Source: Vibrio hyugaensis (GTDB taxonomy: Bacteria; Pseudomonadota; Gammaproteobacteria; Enterobacterales; Vibrionaceae). Taken from it: 64,000 nt of DNA. The position numbers were made by a program, and so were the translations under genes. Below the pieces are notes generated by a model that did no database searches, had not been told where the DNA came from, and saw only the letters and a list, made by a program, of their open reading frames with translations. The stretch is taken from contig NZ_CP025794.1 in assembly GCF_002906655.1 (NCBI RefSeq), positions 1,550,001 through 1,614,000 of the forward strand, in the 5' to 3' direction. Positions 8,013-17,099 of the stretch are shown here, in pieces. The number at the start of each line of letters is the position of its first letter. Within the stretch, counting starts at the first letter, position 1.

Positions 8013-9962
8013 TTAGACTTTAAAGTCGTCCACGATGTCTTTTAAGTTCACGGCGACACGAGCCAGCTCTCGGCTGGACGCAGAGGTTTCGTGTGCTCCT
8101 GAGACGTTCTGAGTTGCAAGATCTTGGATGGTCAAAAGGCTACTGTCTATGCCGCCTGACACCTTAGCTTGCTCTTCCGTGGCTTGGCTAACAGACGACG
8201 TTTGGCGATGAATTTGCTCCATGGTACCAACCACCGTTTCAATCATGGTGCCCGTTTCTTGCACTTGCTCCATCGTTTGTCCTGCCACTAACTTACAGTT
8301 ATTGATGATAGCCTCGGTTTGCTCTGCCTGTTGATTAACCTTGTGCACCATTTCTTCAATTTGCTCAGTCGACACTTGCGTGCGCTGCGCTAAGTTGCGA
8401 ACTTCTTCTGCTACCACCGCAAAACCACGTCCACTTTCACCAGCTCGGGCAGCTTCTATCGCGGCGTTCAAAGCAAGTAAATTGGTTTGGTCGGCAACAC
8501 CACGAATCACATCAAGTAACGTGCTGATTTCACGAACTTGTTCTGCCAATTGCACAACGTTATTGTTGCCTTCGTCAACTTGTTCAACCAAACCTGAAAC
8601 GGTATGTACCGTTTGGGTGATTCGTTGAAGCTCTTGCTGACAATCTTGGTTCGCGTCCGCGGCTGAAACAGACACCACACTTGCACTGCCCGCCACTTCA
8701 CTGATGGATGACGTCATTTGATGAATGGCTGTGACGGCTTGCTGAAGTTCGTCATTTTGAACATGTAGGCTTTGTTCTGATTGCTCAGTCACTACGCTCA
8801 GTTCTTCAGACGTGGCGGCAAGTTGAGAGGAGGCATCACTGATGTCTTTGATCATCACCGTTAAATTGCTCGCCGTCGTGTTCAACGTCTGTTTTAAGCT
8901 GCCCTCTTCGGCTTGAGAAATATTCAATCGCAGATCGCCCTGAGCCAGCTGATTCATCAGTTCTTTCATCTCCTCAGGTTCGCCGCCCAAAGGTTTCATG
9001 ACTGCACGAGTGACAACAAGTGCAACACCAACGCCTGCAATGACGGCTAGCAATAATACAATGCCATTCAATGTCATGAGTTCCTTGATAGGTTGCTCCG
9101 CTTCTGCCACATCTATCTCGGACAACAACGCCCAGCGGTGCCCATACATATCAATAGGAGAATAGGCTGACACGACCGGATTACCGTTGTAATCGATAAT
9201 CGTCTCAACGCCAGATGTACCTGCCAATGCACGTTTTACTGCGTCACTGTCTACGCCATTGTTTTCCACCGTGCCCGCAAAAGAAGCTTGGATAGTTCGG
9301 CCGACAGGGTCAAGGAATGAGTCAGAACGCATTCTAAAGTCGGAGCCAACAAGGTACGTCTCTCCAGACTCCCCCATACCACTACGAAGGTTCATCAACT
9401 GATTAATACCATCAATCGACATCTGAGTAGCGACCATCCATTGCTCCCCCTCGACTTTTAGAGGAACGCCAAGGAAAGCGGCTGGGTCACCATTCGATGG
9501 CGCATAAGGGGCAAAGTCGACCGCCGCAAAATGCTTGCCCGCTCGAAGGGCACGGTAAACATCACCGAGACCTGAGTTTGAATAAGCCCCCGCGACCAAG
9601 TTGGTTTGATAATCAGCTTCTCGTGCGACGGTATAGATAACCTCACCCGCTTCATCGACAATGAAAATATCGTAGAAATCGAGTTCTCGATTTAAGTCCG
9701 TCAATAACCGATGAAAGTCATCGCTCAACAATTGGTCTATATTCATCGAAACCACCTGAGCAACCACTGAAGTATTGTTCTGATAGCGTTCGAACAATTC
9801 ATCAAGACGCGCTTGTTTGGTATCTCGAAGCGCGACCAAACGCTCCTCATTCAAGGTGTTCAAACTTTTTGTAGAGGAATAAACGGAGACGAACAGAGCC
9901 ACTAATACCGGAACGATACTCGTGAAAACCACCCAACCTTTGACTTGTGTACTGAACTTCAT
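8013..9962 (-). CDS. Methyl-accepting chemotaxis protein with dCache sensor
   Basis: A 649-residue inner-membrane chemoreceptor. A first transmembrane helix (about 10-30) is followed by a roughly 250-residue periplasmic double-Cache-like domain ([15 protein letters not shown], then [15 protein letters not shown] and [15 protein letters not shown]). A second helix ([16 protein letters not shown]), a HAMP region and a long coiled coil come next. The signalling tip [19 protein letters not shown] and the [11 protein letters not shown] segment are fully conserved, so it should couple to CheA/CheW. The ligand is unknown; Cache domains often bind amino acids or carboxylates. The start has a GGGAG ribosome site. 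It is monocistronic. Confidence 0.92.
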   Translation of the reverse strand: MKFSTQVKGWVVFTSIVPVLVALFVSVYSSTKSLNTLNEERLVALRDTKQARLDELFERYQNNTSVVAQVVSMNIDQLLSDDFHRLLTDLNRELDFYDIFIVDEAGEVIYTVAREADYQTNLVAGAYSNSGLGDVYRALRAGKHFAAVDFAPYAPSNGDPAAFLGVPLKVEGEQWMVATQMSIDGINQLMNLRSGMGESGETYLVGSDFRMRSDSFLDPVGRTIQASFAGTVENNGVDSDAVKRALAGTSGVETIIDYNGNPVVSAYSPIDMYGHRWALLSEIDVAEAEQPIKELMTLNGIVLLLAVIAGVGVALVVTRAVMKPLGGEPEEMKELMNQLAQGDLRLNISQAEEGSLKQTLNTTASNLTVMIKDISDASSQLAATSEELSVVTEQSEQSLHVQNDELQQAVTAIHQMTSSISEVAGSASVVSVSAADANQDCQQELQRITQTVHTVSGLVEQVDEGNNNVVQLAEQVREISTLLDVIRGVADQTNLLALNAAIEAARAGESGRGFAVVAEEVRNLAQRTQVSTEQIEEMVHKVNQQAEQTEAIINNCKLVAGQTMEQVQETGTMIETVVGTMEQIHRQTSSVSQATEEQAKVSGGIDSSLLTIQDLATQNVSGAHETSASSRELARVAVNLKDIVDDFKV

Positions 9963-10173
9963 TAACGACTCCCTGCTCAGAAAAGAGATTGCTACTGCTC
10001 ACGTCACTTTTGCAGCACGCAAAAAGATCAGTAAGCTAGCAATCACAACAGATATTTAACACACGCCGGATGGTATGAGCTTGGTTCCGCACAATCAAGG
10101 AAGTTACTGATACTTAAGTAGATTAAATGTATCAGGAAGTGAACAGCCAACAGCTTTAGTGAATAGGCTCGAA

Positions 10174-11070
10174 TTATTGTTGAATTTGCCGCACCAGCCA
10201 CTGTCGAAACCGTTCGGTTGGCTCGCTTTTTGTATTGATAATCAGATAGTAACCAGCATTGGCATCAACCGGTTCAAATGGCGAAACCAAACGACCAGAT
10301 TCGAGTTCGTCTTCCACCAGCGCCATACGTGCCATTGCAATACCCACTCCTGCTTCTGCCGCGGACATCGACATATCCGTACGATTAAAGAAATGCCCAG
10401 AATCCGTTTTAAAATCCAACCCCATATTCGATGCCCAATAAAGCCACTCATAGTCGCGTGGAGCTCTATCCCACGGCATGGCATCGTGCAGTAACGTCGC
10501 GTCTCGCCACTGTGCAGGTGTCGCCGCCGGAGTTTTTAACCACCCATGTTCCTCAAGGTATTTTGAGCTCATTACAGGTAAAAGTTGCTCATCAAGAATC
10601 CGCTCCGCGCTCTTGTTTCGATAAGGATGGGGTCCATAGTCTATCGCAACGTCATAGTCTTTTAACTCGCTATTCACTAACGCGCCCTCTGCAAAAATCT
10701 GCACTTGGAGATCGGGATTATCTAGGTGGAAACTTTCTAGTCTTGGAACCAGCCATTTAAACGCAAAAGAAGGCGTCAGCTTGAGGCGAATTTCATTGTG
10801 GGGCTTTTCAGCTTGTAACTCTTCAACCATTTTCCCGAGTTCGGTGAAGTGAAATTGCGTGGATTGGGACAGCTGTAGCCCTTTGGGCGTCAGTCGAATC
10901 CCGCGCGAATGGCGTTCAAACAAAGTAAAGCCTAATTGCACTTCTAGCTGGATGATTTGCTGACTAATGGCGCCTGTCGTCAAGTGCAATGCCTTTGCTG
11001 CACTGGTAAAACTGCTGTGCCCCGCCACTTGGTTAAATAACCACAATCCACTAACGACGCTACTTTTCAT
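10174..11070 (-). CDS. LysR-type regulator (GcvA-like), divergent from dadA
   Basis: A 298-residue LysR-family regulator. The DNA-binding helix-turn-helix is in SFTSAAKALHLTTGAISQQI (about residues 19-38), followed by the effector-binding domain. I place the start at the ATG at 11070 (MKSSVVSGLW), which gives the family length; an upstream in-frame ATG at 11187 would add 39 non-homologous residues and run into dadA. The 106-base gap to the divergent dadA start is the usual arrangement for a LysR protein controlling its neighbour, so it probably regulates D-amino acid catabolism. The weak ribosome site CAAGG is close to the ATG. Confidence 0.85.
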   Translation of the reverse strand: MKSSVVSGLWLFNQVAGHSSFTSAAKALHLTTGAISQQIIQLEVQLGFTLFERHSRGIRLTPKGLQLSQSTQFHFTELGKMVEELQAEKPHNEIRLKLTPSFAFKWLVPRLESFHLDNPDLQVQIFAEGALVNSELKDYDVAIDYGPHPYRNKSAERILDEQLLPVMSSKYLEEHGWLKTPAATPAQWRDATLLHDAMPWDRAPRDYEWLYWASNMGLDFKTDSGHFFNRTDMSMSAAEAGVGIAMARMALVEDELESGRLVSPFEPVDANAGYYLIINTKSEPTERFRQWLVRQIQQ

Positions 11071-11176
11071 CCTTGAGCCTATAGTTTTTCTAAACGCTGA
11101 ATGTAATTTATATCGATTGTTAATAAAAGGTAAAGAAGACACACTGCGCAACATCGAAAATGTGTGGAGCGCATCA

Positions 11177-12433
11177 ATGGAAGTCATCGTATTAGGCAGT
11201 GGAGTTATCGGTTTGACCTCAGCTTGGTACCTATCTCAAGCAGGTTATCAGGTCACCGTGATCGATCGTCAACCAAGCAGCGCGATGGAAACCAGCTTCG
11301 CCAATGCCGGACAAATCTCTTACGGTTACTCCTCTCCATGGGCAGCTCCGGGCATTCCACTCAAAGCCATAAAGTGGCTCACTGAAGAACACGCACCACT
11401 CAAAATAAAACCTTCTCTCAGTCCGGAGCTTATCCGCTGGGCTACGAAAATGGTGTCTAATTGCACCTTGTCTCGCTATCAGATTAACAAAGCAAGAATG
11501 CTATCCATTGCCAATCATAGCCGCGCTTGCTTAGAGCAGCTGCGCCGTGATCATGCGATTGAATACCAAGGACGCCAGTTAGGAACCTTGCAAGTATTTC
11601 GATCTCAACAGCAGCTAGACGCCATAGAAAAAGACCTTAATTTGTTAGAACAAAGCGGTACACGTTTTCAGCTAATGAATGTCGAGCACTGCATCAAACA
11701 AGAGCCTGGGTTGGCATTAGTAAAAGAAAAACTGGTCGGTGGGTTATACCTGCCCGATGACGAAACCGGGGATTGTTTCCAGTTCTGCCAACAGTTAACA
11801 GAGCTAGCGAAAGCCCATGGTGTCAGGTTTGAATTCAATACTGAGGTGAGTAATTGGGTTACTGTAGGCAAAAAGATCATGGGTGTCCAAACGGACCGTG
11901 GTTTGTTTAAAGCAGACCAGTTTGTCCTTGCCTCTGGCAGTTACTCTACAGCGTTACTCAAACAGCTTGAGATCGACATTCCTGTCTATCCCGTCAAAGG
12001 ATATTCACTGACGGTTCCCATTGAATGTGAGCAATTTGCGCCGCGTTCTACGGTCATGGATGAAACCTATAAGGTAGCAATGACGCGTTTTGATGATCGT
12101 ATTCGCGTCGCAGGAACCGCAGAGCTTGCTGGCTTTGATCCTTCGTTACCGCAAAAACGCAAAAATACGATTGAAATGGTGATTCGAGATCTGTTTCCGC
12201 AAAGCGCCGATTTTACTAAAGCCGAGTTTTGGAGTGGATTTCGCCCTATGACTCCCGATGGTACGCCCATTATCGGGACAACACCTTACGAGAATTTGTT
12301 TACGAACACAGGGCATGGCACGCTCGGTTGGACTATGGCTTGTGGCTCAGCTCAGATACTGACAGACGTCATCATGAACGCCGTTCCCAAAGTGACAAAT
12401 CACTCAGAATTGAACCTGAGTCGTTACGCCTAA
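11177..12433 (+). CDS. dadA: D-amino acid dehydrogenase, small subunit type
   Basis: A 418-residue FAD enzyme. The N-terminus EVIVLGSGVIGLTSAWYL is the dinucleotide-binding GxGxxG motif, TSFANAGQISYGYSSPWAAPG follows as in DadA, and the C-terminus has GFRPMTPDGTPIIG and NTGHGTLGWTMACGSA. DadA deaminates D-alanine and other D-amino acids to keto acids and passes electrons to the respiratory chain at the inner membrane. The start at 11177 is chosen because the Rossmann motif begins there and GGAG precedes it; the frame is open further upstream but without homology. The downstream alanine symporter and upstream LysR gene suggest a D-/L-alanine use module. Confidence 0.9.
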   Translation: MEVIVLGSGVIGLTSAWYLSQAGYQVTVIDRQPSSAMETSFANAGQISYGYSSPWAAPGIPLKAIKWLTEEHAPLKIKPSLSPELIRWATKMVSNCTLSRYQINKARMLSIANHSRACLEQLRRDHAIEYQGRQLGTLQVFRSQQQLDAIEKDLNLLEQSGTRFQLMNVEHCIKQEPGLALVKEKLVGGLYLPDDETGDCFQFCQQLTELAKAHGVRFEFNTEVSNWVTVGKKIMGVQTDRGLFKADQFVLASGSYSTALLKQLEIDIPVYPVKGYSLTVPIECEQFAPRSTVMDETYKVAMTRFDDRIRVAGTAELAGFDPSLPQKRKNTIEMVIRDLFPQSADFTKAEFWSGFRPMTPDGTPIIGTTPYENLFTNTGHGTLGWTMACGSAQILTDVIMNAVPKVTNHSELNLSRYA

Positions 12434-12484
12434 ACACCTGCAAACCATTTCAAACAGTGCATTACTCTACAAGTTGAATGGCAT

Positions 12485-12537
12485 TTGGAAGATATGACTT
12501 CCAACTCAAGCAGCACATTTTCATGACAATGTGCTGC
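12485..12537. repeat. Two adjacent perfect hairpins after dadA
   Basis: Hairpin 1 is TTGGAAG/CTTCCAA (12485-12491, 12498-12504) with a 6-base loop. Hairpin 2 is GCAGCACATT/AATGTGCTGC (12510-12519, 12528-12537) with an 8-base loop. Neither is followed by a T-run on either strand, so they are not classical terminators. They could protect the dadA 3' end or cause pausing. The remaining bases up to 12740 are AT-rich and should hold the symporter promoter; no riboswitch was seen there. Confidence 0.5.
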
Positions 12538-12740
12538 ATATTCAATCAATTCATTGTTATTTCCAATAAAAACCACACAGATACATAACAAGAACCAATT
12601 TTTAACAATATTTAACCATTCTGTGCCCACCATCACGCTACAAAGGATTTTTAGTTAAAAAGATTAACAATTGCATTACAAAAAAGGGTAATGTGTTGTA
12701 CGAAAAACAACCACAACCATAACAAACAGGGAAAATACTC

Positions 12741-14288
12741 ATGCAGTCATTAGTTGATTTTCTGAATGGAATTATCTGGAGTCCGGTACTGATTTATTTG
12801 TGCCTTGGCGCTGGTTTGTTCTACTCAATCATGACGCGCTTTGTGCAGATTCGTCACTTCTTTGAAATGTGGCGCTTGCTACTTAATGGTAAGAGTTCAA
12901 CCAAGGGGATTTCATCATTTCAGGCTTTGGCCGTTTCACTATCTGGCCGTGTAGGTACAGGTAACATTGCAGGTGTTGCAGCCGCTATCGGCTTCGGTGG
13001 TCCAGGTGCAGTATTCTGGATGTGGGTTGTTGCCTTCTTTGGTGCAGCAACTGCATACGCAGAATCAACACTCGCACAGATTTATAAAGAGGAAGACGAA
13101 GGCGAATTCCGCGGCGGTCCAGCTTACTACATCGAAAAAGCAATGGGTCAGAAGTGGTACGCATGGATCTTCGCTATCGCAACCATATTTGCATGTGGTG
13201 TTCTACTTCCTGGCGTTCAATCGAACAGTATTGGTAACGCAGTAGAAGCAGCATTTGGCTCAGGTGACATGATTGAAACCGCTATTGGTACCTTCAGTTT
13301 CGCTAAAATTTTCACTGGTACGGTTGTCTGTGTCATTCTTGCCTTCATTATCTTTGGTGGCGTAAAACGCATCGCGAACTTCACGCAGATTGTGGTTCCT
13401 TTCATGGCGCTGGCTTACATCATCACAGCGTTCGTTATCATCCTACTTAACATCGGTGAAATCCCACGTATCGTTGGGATGATTCTTGGTGACGCATTCA
13501 CGCCGATGGCTGGTATTGGTGCAGCGATTGGTTGGGGTGTAAAACGTGGTGTTTACTCTAACGAAGCAGGTCAAGGTACTGGCCCTCACGCAGCAGCTGC
13601 GGCAAGTGTTGATCACCCTGCCCAACAAGGTCTGGTTCAATCCTTCTCTATCTACATCGATACACTGCTCGTATGTTCTGCAACGGCGTTTATGATTCTG
13701 ATCACGGGTGCATACAACGTACAAGGCGCAGTAGAAGGCTCATTCTTAGTGCAAAACCTACCTGCAGATATCGGTGCGAATGGCCCTGTATTTACGCAGA
13801 TGGCGATTGAAAGCGCTCTACCAGGCGTTGGTAAACCATTCATCGCAGTTGCATTATTCTTCTTCGCTTTCACTACAATTCTGGCGTACTACTACATCGC
13901 AGAAACTAACATTGCCTATATTCGTCGTACGGTGAAGGTAAATGGCTTGATGTTCATTCTAAAGCTGGTGCTCATCTCTGCGGTATTCTACGGTACTGTA
14001 AAGACTGCAAATCTTGCGTGGGCAATGGGTGACGTGGGTGTAGGTCTGATGGCATGGCTAAATATTGTCGGTATTCTGATCATCTTCTTCATGTCTAAAC
14101 CTGCACTAAAAGCGTTAGCCGATTACGAAGAGCAACAAAAACGCGGTGTGACTGAGTACACCTTCAACCCTGTTGCACTTGGTATTAAAGGTGCAGATTA
14201 CTGGGAAGAGAAGTACAAGCGCAAAACAGGTAAAGCGCCAACCGCAGACAGTGATACAACAGAAACGGTAGAGCAACCATCTACCTAA
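12741..14288 (+). CDS. Alanine/glycine:cation symporter (AGCS family)
   Basis: A 515-residue inner-membrane transporter of the AGCS family, which takes up alanine or glycine with sodium. Family signatures are visible: SGRVGTGNIAGVAAAIGFGGPG near residues 70-90 and KRGVYSNEAGQGTGPHAAAAA near 270. About ten hydrophobic spans are seen, and the C-terminal tail is charged. It lies 307 bases downstream of dadA on the same strand with its own AGGGA ribosome site, so transcription may be separate. V. cholerae has a related symporter preceded by a tandem glycine riboswitch; no such riboswitch is seen here. Confidence 0.9.
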   Translation: MQSLVDFLNGIIWSPVLIYLCLGAGLFYSIMTRFVQIRHFFEMWRLLLNGKSSTKGISSFQALAVSLSGRVGTGNIAGVAAAIGFGGPGAVFWMWVVAFFGAATAYAESTLAQIYKEEDEGEFRGGPAYYIEKAMGQKWYAWIFAIATIFACGVLLPGVQSNSIGNAVEAAFGSGDMIETAIGTFSFAKIFTGTVVCVILAFIIFGGVKRIANFTQIVVPFMALAYIITAFVIILLNIGEIPRIVGMILGDAFTPMAGIGAAIGWGVKRGVYSNEAGQGTGPHAAAAASVDHPAQQGLVQSFSIYIDTLLVCSATAFMILITGAYNVQGAVEGSFLVQNLPADIGANGPVFTQMAIESALPGVGKPFIAVALFFFAFTTILAYYYIAETNIAYIRRTVKVNGLMFILKLVLISAVFYGTVKTANLAWAMGDVGVGLMAWLNIVGILIIFFMSKPALKALADYEEQQKRGVTEYTFNPVALGIKGADYWEEKYKRKTGKAPTADSDTTETVEQPST

Positions 14289-14364
14289 TGCTTGATTTGA
14301 TCACCTCCCCTAACGGGTTGGCAGGTATATAAGAAAAAGCAGTGGTCCGAATAACGGACATTAA

Positions 14365-14398
14365 AAAAGGGTTAGCCAGTGGCTAACCCTTTTCTTTT
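14365..14398. terminator. Strong bidirectional terminator
   Basis: The arms GGGTTAGCCA/TGGCTAACCC are flanked by an A-run before and TTTTCTTTT after. They lie between the symporter and the convergent acetate transporter. Confidence 0.9.
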
Positions 14399-14416
14399 GC
14401 ATTCAATTCGGAGCGA

Positions 14417-15010
14417 TTATGCAGCGATTTCTTGCGTAGCAACTTGAGGCTTTTGCTTTTCACCAACAGGAAGTACGGTACGGCCGTATTCGTTGTTTAG
14501 TACTTGAGCCATTGCAAAGTAGATTGCGCTCGCGCCACAGAAGATGCCTTCGAAGCCTGCGATAGTACCGATCAACTCGCTACCAGTGAAGTCACGTGCC
14601 GCTAGTAGGAAGAATAGGATAGTAAGAGAACCAAATACTACTTGCTTCGCTACTGGGTAGCATAGAGAACCAATGAACATGAAGCCAGTGAAGATGCCCC
14701 ATAGTAGTAGGTACCAACCCATGAAGTGTGCTGGGCTTGCTGGAAGGCCCATGTAAGGCATTACGATTAGACCAACCAGTGTTAGCCAGAATAGACCGTA
14801 AGAAGTAAATGCAGTCGTACCGAACGTGTCACCACGCTTGAAGCACATCATGCCAACAAGTACTTGGCTTAGACCACCGTAAAAGATGCCCATAGCCAGA
14901 ATCATAGAATCCATTGGGAAGAAACCTGCGTTGTGGATGTTTAGCAGGATGGTAGTCATACCAAAACCCATTAGACCTAGTGGCGCTGGGTTAGCCAGTT
15001 TTGTAGACAT
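14417..15010 (-). CDS. satP: SatP/YaaH-type acetate uptake transporter
   Basis: A 197-residue protein of the GPR1/FUN34/YaaH (AceTr) family with six predicted membrane helices. The family signature NPAPLGLMGFG is at residues 6-16. Members import acetate or succinate with protons. I choose the second ATG (15010): an AAAAGG ribosome site lies 8 bases before it but only 2 bases before the first ATG (15016). It is monocistronic and converges on the symporter. The glyoxylate shunt genes aceBA, needed for growth on acetate, are elsewhere in the window. Confidence 0.88.
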   Translation of the reverse strand: MSTKLANPAPLGLMGFGMTTILLNIHNAGFFPMDSMILAMGIFYGGLSQVLVGMMCFKRGDTFGTTAFTSYGLFWLTLVGLIVMPYMGLPASPAHFMGWYLLLWGIFTGFMFIGSLCYPVAKQVVFGSLTILFFLLAARDFTGSELIGTIAGFEGIFCGASAIYFAMAQVLNNEYGRTVLPVGEKQKPQVATQEIAA

Positions 15011-15133
15011 GTACATTACCTTTTCAAAAATGTTGATAAAAATTGCGCGCGAATTTTAATGGACTCAAAAACAAAAGAGAAAAGACGTTATTGAAAACTT
15101 AGATTGCACAAATAAGCAACCAAACGAATAAAA

Positions 15134-15161
15134 AAAGACCCTGCTAAAAAGCAGAGTCTTT
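15134..15161 (-). terminator. Terminator of the chitinase gene
   Basis: The stem AAAGAC-CTGCT/AGCAG-GTCTTT has one mismatch pair. On the minus strand a T-run follows. It lies 29 bases after the chitinase stop. Confidence 0.8.
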
Positions 15162-15189
15162 ATAGATGGTTAGACTATTTATTGTTCAA

Positions 15190-16899
15190 TTACTGGCAAG
15201 AGATCTCATCCCAGAACCAATTGCTCTGTGTCGGTGATTCCCATACACCCGGTCCATTTTTCGCGATAAAGCATTTTCCTTGATAAGTCACTTTGTCGCC
15301 ATTAGCCACTTGAGTCACACCTGGTTCCCACGCAATAAAGTCACCCGATACTGGTGGTTCAGTAACCGGAGGCTCTGTCACTGGCGGCTCGGTGACGGGT
15401 GGTTCTGTTACAGGAGGCTCAGTCGTTGGCGGTTCAGTCGCTGGTGGCTCTGTTGGCGTACCTGAGACCAATTTCCAAGGGTCACCTTTAGTAGGCTCAT
15501 TACCTTGTGACCACCACTTCGCTTCATATACCGCCCCCTTGTAAGAGACTTGGTCGCCTGTGTTATAAACCTTTCCAGCATCCCATGCACCAACACCACC
15601 TACAGGTGGATCCACCGGATCGACAGGGTCTAATTTATCGACAACGCGAACTTCAGGCCAACCAGCATGAGATTGGTAGAAGTTAGTAACACACTTCTCG
15701 TAATCACCAGCCACTAGCGCTGAATACGCCGTTTGGAAGCCCACTAACTCACACTCAAACGAATGACCACCTGGGCGATCTGAGTAGTACTTCCAGTTGC
15801 CGTCCCAGTTGGTGTAGAGCACGTCGGTTGCACCATTGAGATTTAAGCTACCGTAAGGCGTTTGTTGCCAACAGGTATTGGTCTCATCGGCTTCGATAGG
15901 AATCTGATAGTGCGCCGCTAGACCTTCCCAGTAACGAATACGGTTAACTGGCTGACCTTTATCTTTGTTTTGCTCACCACATTCAATACCACCGTTGATG
16001 ACGTTGATGGTGGTACCAAAGCCGTAACCAATGCCCGCGTCGATTTCACGTTGTGAAGGCACCCAAGTACGGTCAATCACGTGCAGCATTGCTGGTTTTG
16101 GCGCTTGAGGCGTGAGGAAGAACCAAATTGCTGAAGCTAAGTTCAACCATGAGTCAGCGACTAAGCCCGGATTTTTCAGTAATACTGATGCATCGCCATC
16201 AAACATCACTTCAGAGAACGCGCCGTAGTTAAAGTGGTAAGAAAGCTGTTTTGCACCACGACCGAAATACCCTTGACCTGGTTCACAAGGCCAACGCTTA
16301 TTTTGCCAATCGTTCTGACCACAGCCTGTGGTGTAGCCTTCTTGACCTTCAGACCATCCCATTTCACGCACATGAACCAATGCTTGTTGCCACTCTTCAA
16401 GTGCAAGCGGGTTGTCAGATACGTTATCGACGGCAATATGACCACCGGTTTCCTGAGCAAAATGCGCGAATGCTGTCACGATGGATTTCTTACAAATCGC
16501 GTCTGAATCACGCCCGTCCGTGTACTCACCACAGAATGCTGGGAATTTACCGATCGCACGCAAGAAACGTGTGTACGTATATTCCGGTGCCGCCATCTGA
16601 GTAAGGAAGTTCCATTCGCTCTCAGGGAAGACACGTTCAACTCGCTTAACGTTGTCAGGGTTGCTTGCTGCTCCCGGAACAATCGCTTCAACAACCGTAT
16701 TTGGACGAGTTTCTAACGCTTGTGCCCAGATGGCGTACATAGGGTCAGAGGTTTTGCTTTGCTCTACAGCTTGAATGTCGCCACGAGCAATAACGTAACC
16801 ATTTGGATTTTGTGGATCAGGTTGGATATTCATGCTGGCATGAGCTTGTGCAGCAAGTACACAACCCAATGCGAGAGGCAGATGTTTGAGTGCAAACAT
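15190..16899 (-). CDS. GH19 chitinase with two C-terminal chitin-binding modules
   Basis: A 569-residue secreted chitinase. A Sec signal peptide (cut after AHA or AQA, about 18-21) is followed by a GH19 catalytic domain (about 80-415) with the catalytic Glu150 in [10 protein letters not shown] and the substrate-site segment [14 protein letters not shown] (213-226). Next is a CBM5/12 module (438-478) with the typical AKWW. A Pro/Thr linker of seven TEPP-type repeats (481-517) leads to a second, more divergent module (522-569) ending WFWDEI. GH19 enzymes hydrolyse chitin with inversion. The start has a CGGAGATT ribosome site. It is monocistronic. The order catalytic-CBM-linker-CBM suggests tight grip on insoluble chitin. 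Confidence 0.92.
   Translation of the reverse strand: MFALKHLPLALGCVLAAQAHASMNIQPDPQNPNGYVIARGDIQAVEQSKTSDPMYAIWAQALETRPNTVVEAIVPGAASNPDNVKRVERVFPESEWNFLTQMAAPEYTYTRFLRAIGKFPAFCGEYTDGRDSDAICKKSIVTAFAHFAQETGGHIAVDNVSDNPLALEEWQQALVHVREMGWSEGQEGYTTGCGQNDWQNKRWPCEPGQGYFGRGAKQLSYHFNYGAFSEVMFDGDASVLLKNPGLVADSWLNLASAIWFFLTPQAPKPAMLHVIDRTWVPSQREIDAGIGYGFGTTINVINGGIECGEQNKDKGQPVNRIRYWEGLAAHYQIPIEADETNTCWQQTPYGSLNLNGATDVLYTNWDGNWKYYSDRPGGHSFECELVGFQTAYSALVAGDYEKCVTNFYQSHAGWPEVRVVDKLDPVDPVDPPVGGVGAWDAGKVYNTGDQVSYKGAVYEAKWWSQGNEPTKGDPWKLVSGTPTEPPATEPPTTEPPVTEPPVTEPPVTEPPVTEPPVSGDFIAWEPGVTQVANGDKVTYQGKCFIAKNGPGVWESPTQSNWFWDEISCQ
15349..15459 (-). repeat. In-frame tandem repeat coding the chitinase linker
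   Basis: Seven 15-base units code for [15 protein letters not shown]. They vary at third positions, so they are an old repeat held by protein selection. Copy number could still change by slippage or recombination. Confidence 0.8.
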
Positions 16900-17069
16900 G
16901 TCTAATCTCCGTATTTAACAATACAATATACAAGGAATAACTAGACACATAGTGGATCATGTAGAAAAAACGCCGAGTGAAGTGCATTCATTCTGCGACG
17001 CAACGTTTATAAATAAATACTGTTACACAGCGAGTATCACAAAAACTGTTACCTTGACTCAAAAGAAAA

Positions 17070-17086
17070 CGGGGGATAATCCCCCG
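17070..17086 (-). terminator. Terminator of the NhaC antiporter gene
   Basis: The stem CGGGGG/CCCCCG has a 5-base loop. On the minus strand TTTTCTTTT follows. It lies just after the stop at 17100. Confidence 0.85.
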
Positions 17087-17099
17087 CTCTCATTTATTG

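Noticed and set aside
10108..10135. Inverted repeat CTGATAC/GTATCAG as LysR-gene terminator
   Set aside because: The stem is short, the loop is long and no T-run follows on the minus strand.
12434..12740. Glycine riboswitch before the alanine symporter
   Set aside because: V. cholerae has one upstream of a similar gene, but the conserved aptamer elements are not seen in these bases.
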